Assembly (NCBI GenBank): GCA_041752115.1 | Contig: JBGSHS010000168.1 | Coordinates: 1-64,000, forward strand | From: JAJRVM01 sp041752115 | GTDB lineage: Bacteria; Planctomycetota; Planctomycetia; Pirellulales; Pirellulaceae | DNA: 64,000 bases | Direction of reading: 5' to 3' | Shown here: positions 27,637 through 36,217 of the stretch, piece after piece | How the letters are laid out: every line of letters starts with the position of its first letter | Numbering within the stretch: the first letter of the stretch is position 1 | The notes under the pieces: generated by a model | What the model was told of the DNA's origin: nothing | What the model saw: only the letters and a program-made list of their open reading frames with translations | Databases searched by the model: none | Made by a program: the position numbers and the translations under genes

Positions 27637-28974
27637 ATGAACGAGAAGCTCCAGAAGAAGGGACTGCTCCATCGCGGATTCCTGTCCCTGATTGTGACGC
27701 AGTTTCTTGGTGCTGCGAACGACAACATCCTCAAGGGTGTCCTCATCTACATGGTGATCGACGGAGCCTGGCAGGGCCGACTGGGCACGGGAGGGCAGGG
27801 AATTGTCAGTGTCTGCTTCACCCTCCCCTTTATTCTGCTGTCCGGCTATGCCGGTCAGTTTGCCGATCGCAACAGCAAACGTCGTGTGGCGGTGTTGGTG
27901 AAGGTGATTGAAGTGCCCATTGCGATCCTTGCGCTGATTGGCTTCTGGACCTCCAGCCTTGAAATCACGTTGCTCTCACTCGTTGCGCTGACGTGTCAAA
28001 GCGCCTACTTTGGTCCGGCGAAGTACGGTATGATCCCTGAGCTGGTTTCGTCGCGTGATTTGAGTCGCGCGAACGGAATGATCAACATGATGACGAATCT
28101 GGCGGTGATCGGTGGGACGTTGGCAGCGGGAAGAGCGGCCGATCTGTACAGTCCGCTGCCCGACGCATCCGGGGCGATTCGCGATCCTCTGCTCTGGCTG
28201 CCGGGCGTCGTGCTGATTGTCATCGCCGTCGCGGGGGTGATCGCCGTCGTATTCCTGCCACGGCTGGAACCAGGCGATCGAACGCTCAAGTACGACCTCA
28301 ATCCTCTGGCGACTTACCTCAGCGCCTTGAAAGAGATGGTTCGTACACCGCTGCTGATGGTCATGCTGGCCTGGGGGTACTTCTACTTTCTGGCAGGACT
28401 TGCGCTGCTCATTCTCCCTGAATACACAGTCGTGCTCGAGTCGTATAATGTCACGCGGACGGAAGTCAGCACATTGTTGGGAGTGTTGGGGGTGGCGATT
28501 GGAGTGGGTAGCGCCACCGCCGGGCTGATTTCCGGCCACACGATCCGGCCGATTCTGATCCCGATTGGTGCGGCGGGATTGACGGTCTTCTTTCTGTTAC
28601 TGGGCAGCATTCCGCCGACGCTGCCATCGTTTTCGCCGACGTGGCGTGTGCCGTTGAGTACGATCTCCGCTCTGGTCTTTGGAGCGGGGTTCTCGGCAGG
28701 CTTCTACATTATTCCGCTCCAGGCGTTGCTGCAGCGGCTTTCGCCCGACAAAGAGCGAGGGCGGTTGTTGGGGACTGCCAATGGCGTGTCGTTCACGTTT
28801 CTCACTTTGGCGTCGATTCTCTACTGGGTCATACGGCCGCTCTTTGGCACGACCCCCGGGCATCAGCACCCTGAGAGGATCTTTCTGATCAGCGCCGTGC
28901 TGATGGTCACGGGAGTCTCGTTCTTCCTGTGGCGGATGCGTGCCCGCGGTTTCTCGTTCCAGACCGTCGACTAG
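27637..28974 (+). CDS. MFS transporter, LplT-like
   Basis: Protein of 445 aa with about 12 membrane segments. The first helix carries QFLGAANDNILKGVL and the cytoplasmic loop YAGQFADRNSKRRVAVLVK, the MFS loop 2-3 signature; SAYFGPAKYGMIPELVSSRD is the highly typical block of the LplT/Aas-associated group, which flips lysophospholipids in proteobacteria. The acyltransferase/AMP-ligase domains that often follow in that group are absent here. ATG 27637 is used (GAGGA at 27621-27625, slightly far); the longer frame from 27391 runs through repeat DNA. Substrate assignment is inference only. Confidence 0.9.
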   Translation: MNEKLQKKGLLHRGFLSLIVTQFLGAANDNILKGVLIYMVIDGAWQGRLGTGGQGIVSVCFTLPFILLSGYAGQFADRNSKRRVAVLVKVIEVPIAILALIGFWTSSLEITLLSLVALTCQSAYFGPAKYGMIPELVSSRDLSRANGMINMMTNLAVIGGTLAAGRAADLYSPLPDASGAIRDPLLWLPGVVLIVIAVAGVIAVVFLPRLEPGDRTLKYDLNPLATYLSALKEMVRTPLLMVMLAWGYFYFLAGLALLILPEYTVVLESYNVTRTEVSTLLGVLGVAIGVGSATAGLISGHTIRPILIPIGAAGLTVFFLLLGSIPPTLPSFSPTWRVPLSTISALVFGAGFSAGFYIIPLQALLQRLSPDKERGRLLGTANGVSFTFLTLASILYWVIRPLFGTTPGHQHPERIFLISAVLMVTGVSFFLWRMRARGFSFQTVD

Positions 28975-29330
28975 GTCCGAGTGTAGGACCAGGTCAGAGC
29001 GCAGAAAGGAGAACGGAGAGCCATGAGAACACGAGGAGGAGCGATCCAGAAGGAAGGTGGTTCTGGTCTGGCTCTCCTTGCCCCTCTCTCCTCTCTCGTT
29101 TCTTTGCGATCCGATCCGATCCGATCGTCAGAATCGTCCCAATCGGCCGAATCGGTCTCCACCGCCACGGGCTCTGTTCCGGCCTGCTGCTCAGCTTGCG
29201 TTTCCGGCTCCTTCGGAACAGAATTGAGGTTCGGTCCCTGACGCACCCGGAGGCGGGGCCGGCTGACGTACCTCCGACCGCCGCGGCGGATTGGACCTTC
29301 GACCTCCACGATTTCATTCGAGAGAAGACC
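28975..29330. other. Intergenic region with short tandem repeats
   Basis: 356 bases without a supportable gene. GATCCGATCCGATCCGATCG near 29108-29128 is a short tandem of a 5-base unit, followed by ATCGTCCCAATCGGCCGAATCGG, shortened here to its word ATCGG, also repeated. These are degenerate low-complexity elements. Confidence 0.4.
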
Positions 29331-30314
29331 ATGTTGGACAAAGCGCCTTGGATTACGTACCGCCCGGAGCTCAAAGTACTCGATTGCACGGTTCGCGACG
29401 GGGGCCTGATCAACTGCCATCGCTTTTCTGACGAGTTTGTGCGAGCTGTTTACGAGACCTGTCTGGCGGCCGGCGTCGACTACATGGAGGTTGGTTACAA
29501 GAACTCGGCGCGGTTGTTTCCCAAAGGCGAGTTCGGTCCATGGCGTCATTGCGATGAACAAGACCTCAACCGTGTGTTCGGCGACCATGCTTCCCAGAAA
29601 TCGGGTATGAAGCTGACCGCCATGGCAGATGCCGGCAAGAGCGACTGGCGGGAGCAGATTGTGCCCTGTAACGAAAGCGTGCTGGACACGATCCGCGTCG
29701 CTTTCTATGCGCATCAGGTGTCGGAAGCTGTGGAGATGATTGAGTATGTGAACGGTCTCGGCTACGAAGCCACGGCTAATCTGATGGCGGTATCGAATAT
29801 CAGCGAGCGGGAGATCGACACGGTCCTCGATGCGATTCGCCCCACTCCGGCCACTGTCATGGTGATTGTCGACAGTTTCGGGCACCTCTATCGCGAACAG
29901 GTCGACATGCTCTACAAGAAGTACTCCGCCGCCCTGGAAGGCACCGGCAAGGAGATCGGCATTCACGCCCACAACAACATTCAGCTCGGCTTTGCCAACA
30001 CGATCGAGGCCATTATCCTCGGCGCCAATCGCGCAGACGCCACCATGGGAGGTCTGGGACGCGGAGCCGGGAATTGTCCCATGGAGTTGCTGCTGGGATT
30101 CCTGAGGAATCCGAAATTCAAATTGCGTCCTGTGGTGGAACTGCTGCAGAAGCACATTGAACCGCTGCGGGAAACGACGATCTGGGGTCCGCTGTTGCCC
30201 TATAACATCACGGGACAGTTGAACCGGCATCCCAGTGCGGCCATCAAGTTCCTGGACGGTGACGACAACAAGAACTACATCCGCTTCTTTGACGATGTGG
30301 TCCGGGATTGTTGA
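29331..30314 (+). CDS. DRE-TIM metallolyase, 4-hydroxy-2-oxovalerate aldolase-like
   Basis: Protein of 327 aa. LDCTVRDGGLIN near residues 17-28 is the metal-binding, DRDG-type opening of HMGL-like/DmpG enzymes; IHAHNNIQLGFANTIEA supplies the H-x-H metal ligands; ADATMGGLGRGAGNCPMELL is the third family block. DmpG splits 4-hydroxy-2-oxovalerate to pyruvate and an aldehyde, usually with a DmpF partner, which is not next to this gene, so the true substrate is open. ATG 29331 opens directly on the domain; longer frames cross intergenic repeats. No signal peptide. Confidence 0.9.
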   Translation: MLDKAPWITYRPELKVLDCTVRDGGLINCHRFSDEFVRAVYETCLAAGVDYMEVGYKNSARLFPKGEFGPWRHCDEQDLNRVFGDHASQKSGMKLTAMADAGKSDWREQIVPCNESVLDTIRVAFYAHQVSEAVEMIEYVNGLGYEATANLMAVSNISEREIDTVLDAIRPTPATVMVIVDSFGHLYREQVDMLYKKYSAALEGTGKEIGIHAHNNIQLGFANTIEAIILGANRADATMGGLGRGAGNCPMELLLGFLRNPKFKLRPVVELLQKHIEPLRETTIWGPLLPYNITGQLNRHPSAAIKFLDGDDNKNYIRFFDDVVRDC

Positions 30315-30551
30315 CTGACTACAGACGACGATCCAGCGGATCTGCGGGTGAGTTATCAGCCATAGACATGGCGGTCGGGCTGCAGGCGAGTTGCGTCGGG
30401 CCCACGCGGTAACAGACCAGCGATCAGGCAGTGTCAGCCGGGTCGGAGCTGAGTGCGCACTCGGCGCGGTGCGCGCGCCGGACCGGGCCGTCGGCCGGCA
30501 GATGCTGCTGTCCCCGGCGGTTACAGCATTCGCGGCGAATGGGTGGTCGAT

Positions 30552-32549
30552 ATGCACACGGTCGATTTTTTTGGTCAGCAGCAACGAGCTCGTCAGCGAA
30601 CCCTCCTGCTGGTCCTACTGCTCGTGCTCTCAGTCCTGCTGATCATAGCGGCGGTTTATCTGGCTGTGATCGCCGCTCAGTACGTGCACCACTTCGGTGC
30701 GCAGAAACCGATCGTGATGTTTCAGCCCCAGTTGCTCGCCGCGGTAGTCGCTGTGACGTTAGCCGTCATATTGATCGGCAGCTTCTACAAGATCTGGGAA
30801 CTGCGTCCTGGTGGTGAGCATCTCGCCGCCGAGTTGGGAGGTTTCAGGGTGAACCCTGGGACGACCGATCCGGACGAGCGGAAGATTCTCAATGTGGTGG
30901 AGGAAATGGCCATTGCCTCGGGCATAGCGGTGCCCCCGGTCTATTTGTTGGATCGGGAATACGGCATCAATGCGTTCGCGGCCGGATACACTCCCGATGA
31001 TGCGATCATCGCCATCAGTCGAGGGGCGATCGACTACCTCAACCGGGATGAGTTGCAGGGGGTCGTTGCTCACGAGTTCAGCCATATTCTCAACGGCGAC
31101 ATGCGCTTCAATCTGCGTCTGATCGGACTCCTGCACGGCATCCTGCTGATTGGACTGATCGGCTATCACATCGCCCGGTTCGGCGGCCAGGGTTCGGGCG
31201 GTCGCAGTTTTGGCGGAATCTGGACGCTGTTCGCTGGCGGAGCGATGTTCGTGGCGGGCTATGTGGGGCTGTTCTTCAGCCGTATCATCAAGTCGGCCGT
31301 CTCTCGGCAGAGAGAGTACCTGGCCGACGCGTACGCAGTTCAGTTCACACGCAATCCGGCCGGCATCGGCGGCGCTCTGAAGAAGATTGGCGGCCTGCCC
31401 CTTCACTCTCACTTGCAGGCTCCGGCCGCCGAAATGGCGAGTCATCTGTATTTCGGCAGTGCCTTTGCACACGGCCGGCACAGTCTCTTCGCCACGCATC
31501 CGCCTCTGGTGGATCGGGTCAAGGCGATTGATGCCAAGTTCGACGGGAAGTTCCCCGCGATCAAGCCGATTGTCCGCAGTGATCCGCTGCCAGTCACGTC
31601 GGCCACGACAGCTATCAGGGGCAGATCGCGCACCGCAGGAGCGGAGAAGTCTTTGGCCGTCCTGGATTGGCGTCAGACGGTTGCGTTGGATCCCGCCAAG
31701 GTTCTCGCCGCCGTGGGGGCTCCCACGATGGAGCATGTTGAGTATGCCTCCCACTGGCTCGCGTCCCTGCCGGATGCCGTGCGATCCGCTGTACGAGAAC
31801 CATTTGGTGCGCGCTGTGTCCTCTTTGCGCTGTTGCTCTCGCACGATGACACGGTGCGCGACCGACAGCTGCGCGCGCTGGGGCGCAACGAAGGAGAGCC
31901 TACGCGACAGGAAACGCAGCGGCTGGCGAGCCACCTGCAATCGACGGATAGGAGCCTGCGATTGCCGCTGATCGATATGACGCAGGGAACGCTGCGTCAG
32001 CTGTCGCCGGATCAATACGATCGCTTCCGCGCGTCGGTTGGCATGCTCACTGATGCCGACCAAAAGGTGAGCCTGTTCGAGTTCGTCGTGCAATGCGTCG
32101 TGTTGAACCATTTGGACGGAGTCTTTGGCCGCACGAAACGATCGCCGGTCGCGTACTACGGCATTCGCGGCGTTGCCGGTGAAGTTGTGCTGTTGATGTC
32201 AGCACTGGCTCGGATAGGGCATCGCGATGCGGAGAAGGCGACCAGTTGTTTCCGCCAGGCGATCGAGCCTCTGCAGTTGGGCCGACAGGATCGTACGCTG
32301 CTCGATGTCGACAAGTGTCGCTTGGAGCACATTCGAGCCGCGTTGACGAAGCTGGCCACCTGTTCGCTGCCGATCAAGAAGCGGATCCTGGGGGCCGCCG
32401 TGATCTGTGTCGCTGCCGACGGTCAGGTGACGGTGGGCGAAGCCGAACTGCTGCGCGCCGTGGCCGACTCATTGCACTGCCCGATTCCTCCGCTCCTCCC
32501 CGGCAGAGTCCGACACCTCACCACCACTTCGGCCACATCGAAGTTGTAG
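30552..32549 (+). CDS. M48 (HtpX-like) membrane zinc metalloprotease with long C-terminal extension
   Basis: Protein of 665 aa. Two membrane segments at about 18-40 and 60-78 precede the protease domain. HEFSH at 174-178 is the zinc motif and REYLADAYAV supplies the third ligand Glu; further membrane segments (LHGILLIGLIGYHIARF and LFAGGAMFVAGYVGLFFS) lie between, as in HtpX. The HPPLVDRVKAI block ends the protease near 340. The remaining 320 residues are unusual for HtpX and end with KKRILGAAVICVAADGQVTV, a helical pattern reminiscent of TerB/DUF533 domains (weak). A role in membrane protein quality control is inferred. ATG 30552 has only a poor ribosome site. Confidence 0.9.
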   Translation: MHTVDFFGQQQRARQRTLLLVLLLVLSVLLIIAAVYLAVIAAQYVHHFGAQKPIVMFQPQLLAAVVAVTLAVILIGSFYKIWELRPGGEHLAAELGGFRVNPGTTDPDERKILNVVEEMAIASGIAVPPVYLLDREYGINAFAAGYTPDDAIIAISRGAIDYLNRDELQGVVAHEFSHILNGDMRFNLRLIGLLHGILLIGLIGYHIARFGGQGSGGRSFGGIWTLFAGGAMFVAGYVGLFFSRIIKSAVSRQREYLADAYAVQFTRNPAGIGGALKKIGGLPLHSHLQAPAAEMASHLYFGSAFAHGRHSLFATHPPLVDRVKAIDAKFDGKFPAIKPIVRSDPLPVTSATTAIRGRSRTAGAEKSLAVLDWRQTVALDPAKVLAAVGAPTMEHVEYASHWLASLPDAVRSAVREPFGARCVLFALLLSHDDTVRDRQLRALGRNEGEPTRQETQRLASHLQSTDRSLRLPLIDMTQGTLRQLSPDQYDRFRASVGMLTDADQKVSLFEFVVQCVVLNHLDGVFGRTKRSPVAYYGIRGVAGEVVLLMSALARIGHRDAEKATSCFRQAIEPLQLGRQDRTLLDVDKCRLEHIRAALTKLATCSLPIKKRILGAAVICVAADGQVTVGEAELLRAVADSLHCPIPPLLPGRVRHLTTTSATSKL

Positions 32550-32654
32550 GATCCGACAGAAAACCGCAGAGTATCCAACAGGCAACCGCAGAATGAAGCA
32601 AGAGGAGGAAGTTGAGCCTGCGCGGCACGTCGAGCGACCAATGGGGAGGCCGAA

Positions 32655-32710
32655 CGTGATTCTTCCACGGGGAAATTGCTCATTCCTTGCTCGATCTTCT
32701 GCGGTTCCTG
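32655..32710. repeat. CCTTGTTCGAT-type repeat, copy 2
   Basis: CATTCCTTGCTCGATCTTCT (32681-32700) followed by GCGGTTCCTG matches the second arm of the element at 7279-7303, and GATTCTTCCACGGGG upstream of it matches the reverse complement of that element's first arm. The gap 32550-32763 has no other recognisable content. Confidence 0.55.
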
Positions 32711-32763
32711 CCGTCCAGCACCTGCTTCCTCTCTCCCTCTCCTTTCAACTTTCTTGCTGCTAC

Positions 32764-34557
32764 TCACTTTTCCGCCGTCCAGTTCCAGAAGGCGCTCGGG
32801 ACATGAAAGTCGGGCGACGTGGTATCTGGCCGGACATGGCTCAGCCAATCGTCCACTGATTCCCCTCGCGAGCCTTCGGTGAACTGAGCGCGGAACAAGC
32901 CGATGCGCAGGACCGAACCGTCCCGCACAGACTGTCCCAGCAGTCGGGAGAGTTCATTCAGCGGCACGGCGAACTCCACGATATAGCCGTCCGATGTGCG
33001 GCGTGCTGAGGTCTGCAGCCCCGCCAGGTTCCAATGGCTGTCGAACCTACGGTAGTAGCTTGCGGCGTAGTCGTGCACGCGTCCGAGCGGATCGATTTCG
33101 AGGCAGTAGTACCGCTTGAGATCTGCATCGCATGCAAAAAAGATCTCGACGCGGTCTTCGCCATCGAGTGTTGATTCTGTCGTCCAGGCCGGAACTGCGA
33201 TCACGTCGTGGTCTTCTACGACAAAAGCCACCGCGAGCCAATCCTCGACAACTGCGGCCCGAAACTCGGTGGCCGGTGGAGTCTTATCCGACCAGGGGAA
33301 GGAGAAGTCCCGAATCAGCTCGGCCTGTTGCCAGAATGGTTCATCGAGTCGCCCGTTACAAATGAAAGGCGTCGGATGTTTTGTGTCAGTGTGTTTCTTC
33401 TGCTCGAGCCAGTTGGTGATCTTGTCGGCCCACAATCCTCCATGACGCTGAAGGCCTTGCGCGTTGAAATGCACTCCATCACGCAACGGGCCTCGCAGAA
33501 GATCCGTGTCGGGTCCCTGGAAGCTCAGTTGCTTCTGCCACAAGGACTGTTGTGCGGTGCGGAATTCATCGTCCGCCGAGTCGTCTTCGGAATGATAAGT
33601 CGTGACCGCGGTGATCCAGGGGACGTTCCATCCGGCAGCTCGCGTGGTACTCTCGATCAGAAACTGCATGTACCGCACGTAATCATCGCCACTGATCTGC
33701 CGCTCGACCGGATAACCGCTGCGAGCTTGACCCGCGTCACTTTCGCCTTGATGCCATACGATGGTGCGAAATCCGTGCGATCCCAGCGCCGCCAATCGCT
33801 CGGTCAGGCGGCCAAACAGACGACCGTCACTTTCCCAACCGCCGGAGGCGGCCGGCACCAGGCCAGCGCCGGTGGTCGTCAGCCGATCCACCGGCGTACC
33901 TTGCGGCAGCCACTCCCGCACACTGGTTGCCCCTTGAGCGATCGGGACGATGCCGATCGGTACACCGAGCCGCCGCGCCAGGGTATCGCCCATGGCAGGC
34001 ATGAAGCTCCCCCCGTCACCACTTGCACCGAGTTGCGGGTCGTGTGCAAGTCTCCACGTGTGGCCGTCGAAGGAACTGACCTGCTCGGTTTCCGTCTGCT
34101 GGCGAACAGCCCCCGAGTTCGCAGCGTTGGATTGTCCAGCCACGACAAACACTTCGCCGACGCCAAAGTGCTCACGCTTTGCTTCAATCACTACGCTACT
34201 GTCCGCACTCGTTCCTCGTACCACCAACTGGTACCAGCCACCGGCAGGTACGCGGAGTTCTGTTTGAAGCAGGTCGGGAGCTACAGCAGGCGACGACTGC
34301 TCCGCCACGGTCGGCACAAACTCTCCGCTGCGCCAGACCAAGAAATCCCAGCGCATGCTGTGGTCGGCCCATCCGGGCGCGCGGACACGCACCGGAACAA
34401 CGACCTGATTACACTCGTCACGCTGCAGAACCTGGTATTCCTGCGGCGACTCGATCGTCAACGCGACATGATCCTGGCATCGAGCAGTCCCAGGCAGAGC
34501 CGCTGCAAATGCTAACCAGCAAGCTCCCCACAGGTGGTTCGGCCCACGACGTGACAT
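32764..34557 (-). CDS. Exported sialate O-acetylesterase-like protein with CBM9-like domain
   Basis: Protein of 597 aa from ATG 34557. Signal peptide about 1-27 (WLAFAAALPGTARCQ). A beta-sandwich (30-130) leads into the SASA/SGNH esterase domain: FVVAGQSNAANSG with nucleophile Ser143, TIVWHQGESDAG as the oxyanion/His block, and GVHFNAQG with the catalytic His and its Asp partner in RDGVHF. The esterase should remove O-acetyl groups from sugars. Residues 405-597 are a CBM9-like sandwich (FICNGRLDEPFWQQAELI, AFVVEDHDVIAVP, DRVEIFFACD). The longer frame to 34869 overlaps a divergent gene's leader and is rejected. Periplasmic or secreted. Confidence 0.9.
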   Translation of the reverse strand: MSRRGPNHLWGACWLAFAAALPGTARCQDHVALTIESPQEYQVLQRDECNQVVVPVRVRAPGWADHSMRWDFLVWRSGEFVPTVAEQSSPAVAPDLLQTELRVPAGGWYQLVVRGTSADSSVVIEAKREHFGVGEVFVVAGQSNAANSGAVRQQTETEQVSSFDGHTWRLAHDPQLGASGDGGSFMPAMGDTLARRLGVPIGIVPIAQGATSVREWLPQGTPVDRLTTTGAGLVPAASGGWESDGRLFGRLTERLAALGSHGFRTIVWHQGESDAGQARSGYPVERQISGDDYVRYMQFLIESTTRAAGWNVPWITAVTTYHSEDDSADDEFRTAQQSLWQKQLSFQGPDTDLLRGPLRDGVHFNAQGLQRHGGLWADKITNWLEQKKHTDTKHPTPFICNGRLDEPFWQQAELIRDFSFPWSDKTPPATEFRAAVVEDWLAVAFVVEDHDVIAVPAWTTESTLDGEDRVEIFFACDADLKRYYCLEIDPLGRVHDYAASYYRRFDSHWNLAGLQTSARRTSDGYIVEFAVPLNELSRLLGQSVRDGSVLRIGLFRAQFTEGSRGESVDDWLSHVRPDTTSPDFHVPSAFWNWTAEK

Positions 34558-34771
34558 CTCAATACCCGCTCTCGAAAAATCCCTGCCGGATTCCCCTTTC
34601 GCGCGATGCGAATTGTACAATGATCGGCGGGAGTCCATCCTAAACGATTGCCGGCGAGCGCGAAAGCGCTGGCGGGACATTCGTCGTGTCTCTGAGGGCG
34701 GAGTGGGGGATTCGACGTTGGGTCGGCAAGCCGGCGCCGGAGGCTTGGGCGACCATTCCCTGGCAGTTGAA

Positions 34772-34807
34772 ACACGGTCTGCTTGGGTGACACGGTCTGC
34801 TTGGGTG
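34772..34807. repeat. 18-bp perfect tandem repeat in a divergent leader region
   Basis: ACACGGTCTGCTTGGGTG occurs twice in direct tandem at 34772-34789 and 34790-34807, just upstream of the start at 34832. The divergent gap 34558-34831 also contains the palindrome ATTGTACAAT (34612-34621), which could serve as a shared -10 region. Confidence 0.8.
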
Positions 34808-34831
34808 ACAGGAAGCGGTGGGAGGCGAACG

Positions 34832-36088
34832 ATGCCCCTTCGACATCTCGGGACGATGGCATGTTGCATTGAGGCAATTCTGCTGATTCTGTTGGTGCCG
34901 ATCCCCGTCGCTGCTCAGAGCGTGATGACCGCGTCGGCAGTTGCTGACGGTTATGCAACAGCGGGCGCCGCCGATGGCGATCGCTTCTCGTGCCAGCCGC
35001 ACCACATGTGGCAGTCGACGGCCGCGAAATGCTGGTGGCAGATTCAGTTTGCCGAACCGCGGCGGGTCGGGGCCATTCTGCAGATCAACGGTGATCATCC
35101 TGTTCGGCTGCAGAATTCACCGCGCAACTATGCGTGGCAATGGAGTCATGATGGCGTGGTGTGGAGTACACTTCGCGAAACCGTCGTATGTCATGAAACA
35201 CGTTTGTTTCGCATACATCGCCTCCAACGATCTTTGGAGACGACCTATCTGCGCTGTATGGTCTTCCTCGCCGACGGCTCGGCAGCCACGCTGCGCGAAG
35301 TTGAATTCTACGCCGACACGGATGCCGCGATTCCCTTCGACCACTGGATCGTATCGGTCGGCTCCTTCGAAGACCGGGAGCAGACGTTTACGGACACCCG
35401 GTTTATCGATCTGGCGCGCCAGTGTCCCGGATGGGAGCAAGTGCCTGCTCAGCTCGTCTGGCATGGCGAGGTAACGCCTGAGTATGTGAAGGTCGAACCT
35501 CGGCCACTCTGCCTGTTTCTGTCGGGGAGTTTCCTGGAGTGGTGCCAGTGCAGCCGCGAACCGTGGCGGGGTATTCAACAGATCGTGAAGCAGCGTTCGA
35601 TTCCCATCTGGGGTTCCTGTGGCGGTGCCCAAATCCTGGCCATCTTGGAAGAGACGGGTGTCGATCAACCGTGGGACTGCCCGCGTTGCCGCGATCCGGC
35701 GCAGCCGCTGTTGAGTGTCTATTCCCATATTGGCCATACCGGTCCGGCTCCTTGTGGCGATTACCAGGCGAACATTGGCGAGCGGGGCCGGTTCCAGATG
35801 CGGAAGGTAGCCGACGACGCGGCGTTGGCCGGCCTGCCGGAGCTGTTCGAGGTGATGGAGAGCCACGTAGGCCAGATCGCGCACGTCCCAAACGGCTGGA
35901 CCCGCCTCGTTACGAACGGCCCAGGAGCGCTGACCGAAAACCAATGTTTGCGTGTGAGAGACTATCCCGTTTACGCTGCCCAATTCCATATCGAGATGGA
36001 GGGGACTCCGGAGACGTCGCGACAAATCATGACCAACTTCCTGGAACTGGCCAGGAATCGGTCTCGGCTCCCTGAGGAATCGAGGTGA
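34832..36088 (+). CDS. Exported fusion of a discoidin-like domain and a class I glutamine amidotransferase-like domain
   Basis: Protein of 418 aa from ATG 34832 (GGAGG at 34821-34825, six bases upstream). Signal peptide 1-28 (ending IPVAAQS). Residues 35-165 look like an F5/8-type (discoidin) carbohydrate-binding domain: WWQIQFAEPRRVGAILQING, YAWQWSHDGVVWST and LREVEFYAD. Residues 168-405 are a class I GATase-like fold: GSCGGAQILA with nucleophile Cys263 and AAQFHIEMEG with His386 and Glu388, the full triad. GATase domains are normally cytoplasmic, so the signal peptide and binding domain are unusual. The reaction is unknown; hydrolysis of gamma-glutamyl or amide bonds is only an inference. 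Confidence 0.85.
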   Translation: MPLRHLGTMACCIEAILLILLVPIPVAAQSVMTASAVADGYATAGAADGDRFSCQPHHMWQSTAAKCWWQIQFAEPRRVGAILQINGDHPVRLQNSPRNYAWQWSHDGVVWSTLRETVVCHETRLFRIHRLQRSLETTYLRCMVFLADGSAATLREVEFYADTDAAIPFDHWIVSVGSFEDREQTFTDTRFIDLARQCPGWEQVPAQLVWHGEVTPEYVKVEPRPLCLFLSGSFLEWCQCSREPWRGIQQIVKQRSIPIWGSCGGAQILAILEETGVDQPWDCPRCRDPAQPLLSVYSHIGHTGPAPCGDYQANIGERGRFQMRKVADDAALAGLPELFEVMESHVGQIAHVPNGWTRLVTNGPGALTENQCLRVRDYPVYAAQFHIEMEGTPETSRQIMTNFLELARNRSRLPEESR

Positions 36089-36217
36089 CGCGGCAGGGGC
36101 AAGCCAAGGCAGCCGACGAGAAAGCCCGACTCTTGCCAGCTCGGGGGGAATATCGAGTTGCCAAGCGTCCACCGCGGTCTAAAGTAGTGCATCCGTACTT
36201 AGCAGGAGGATGCAGTC

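Noticed and set aside
28971..30584. 537-aa open frame antisense to the DmpG-like aldolase gene
   Set aside because: Antisense shadow produced by high third-position GC; the plus-strand frame carries all family motifs.
30759..32111. 450-aa open frame antisense to the M48 protease
   Set aside because: The opposite strand encodes HEFSH and other protease motifs; the antisense product has no recognisable fold.
33208..34515. 435-aa open frame antisense to the sialate O-acetylesterase
   Set aside because: Shadow frame; the esterase GQSN and WHQGE motifs are on the minus strand.
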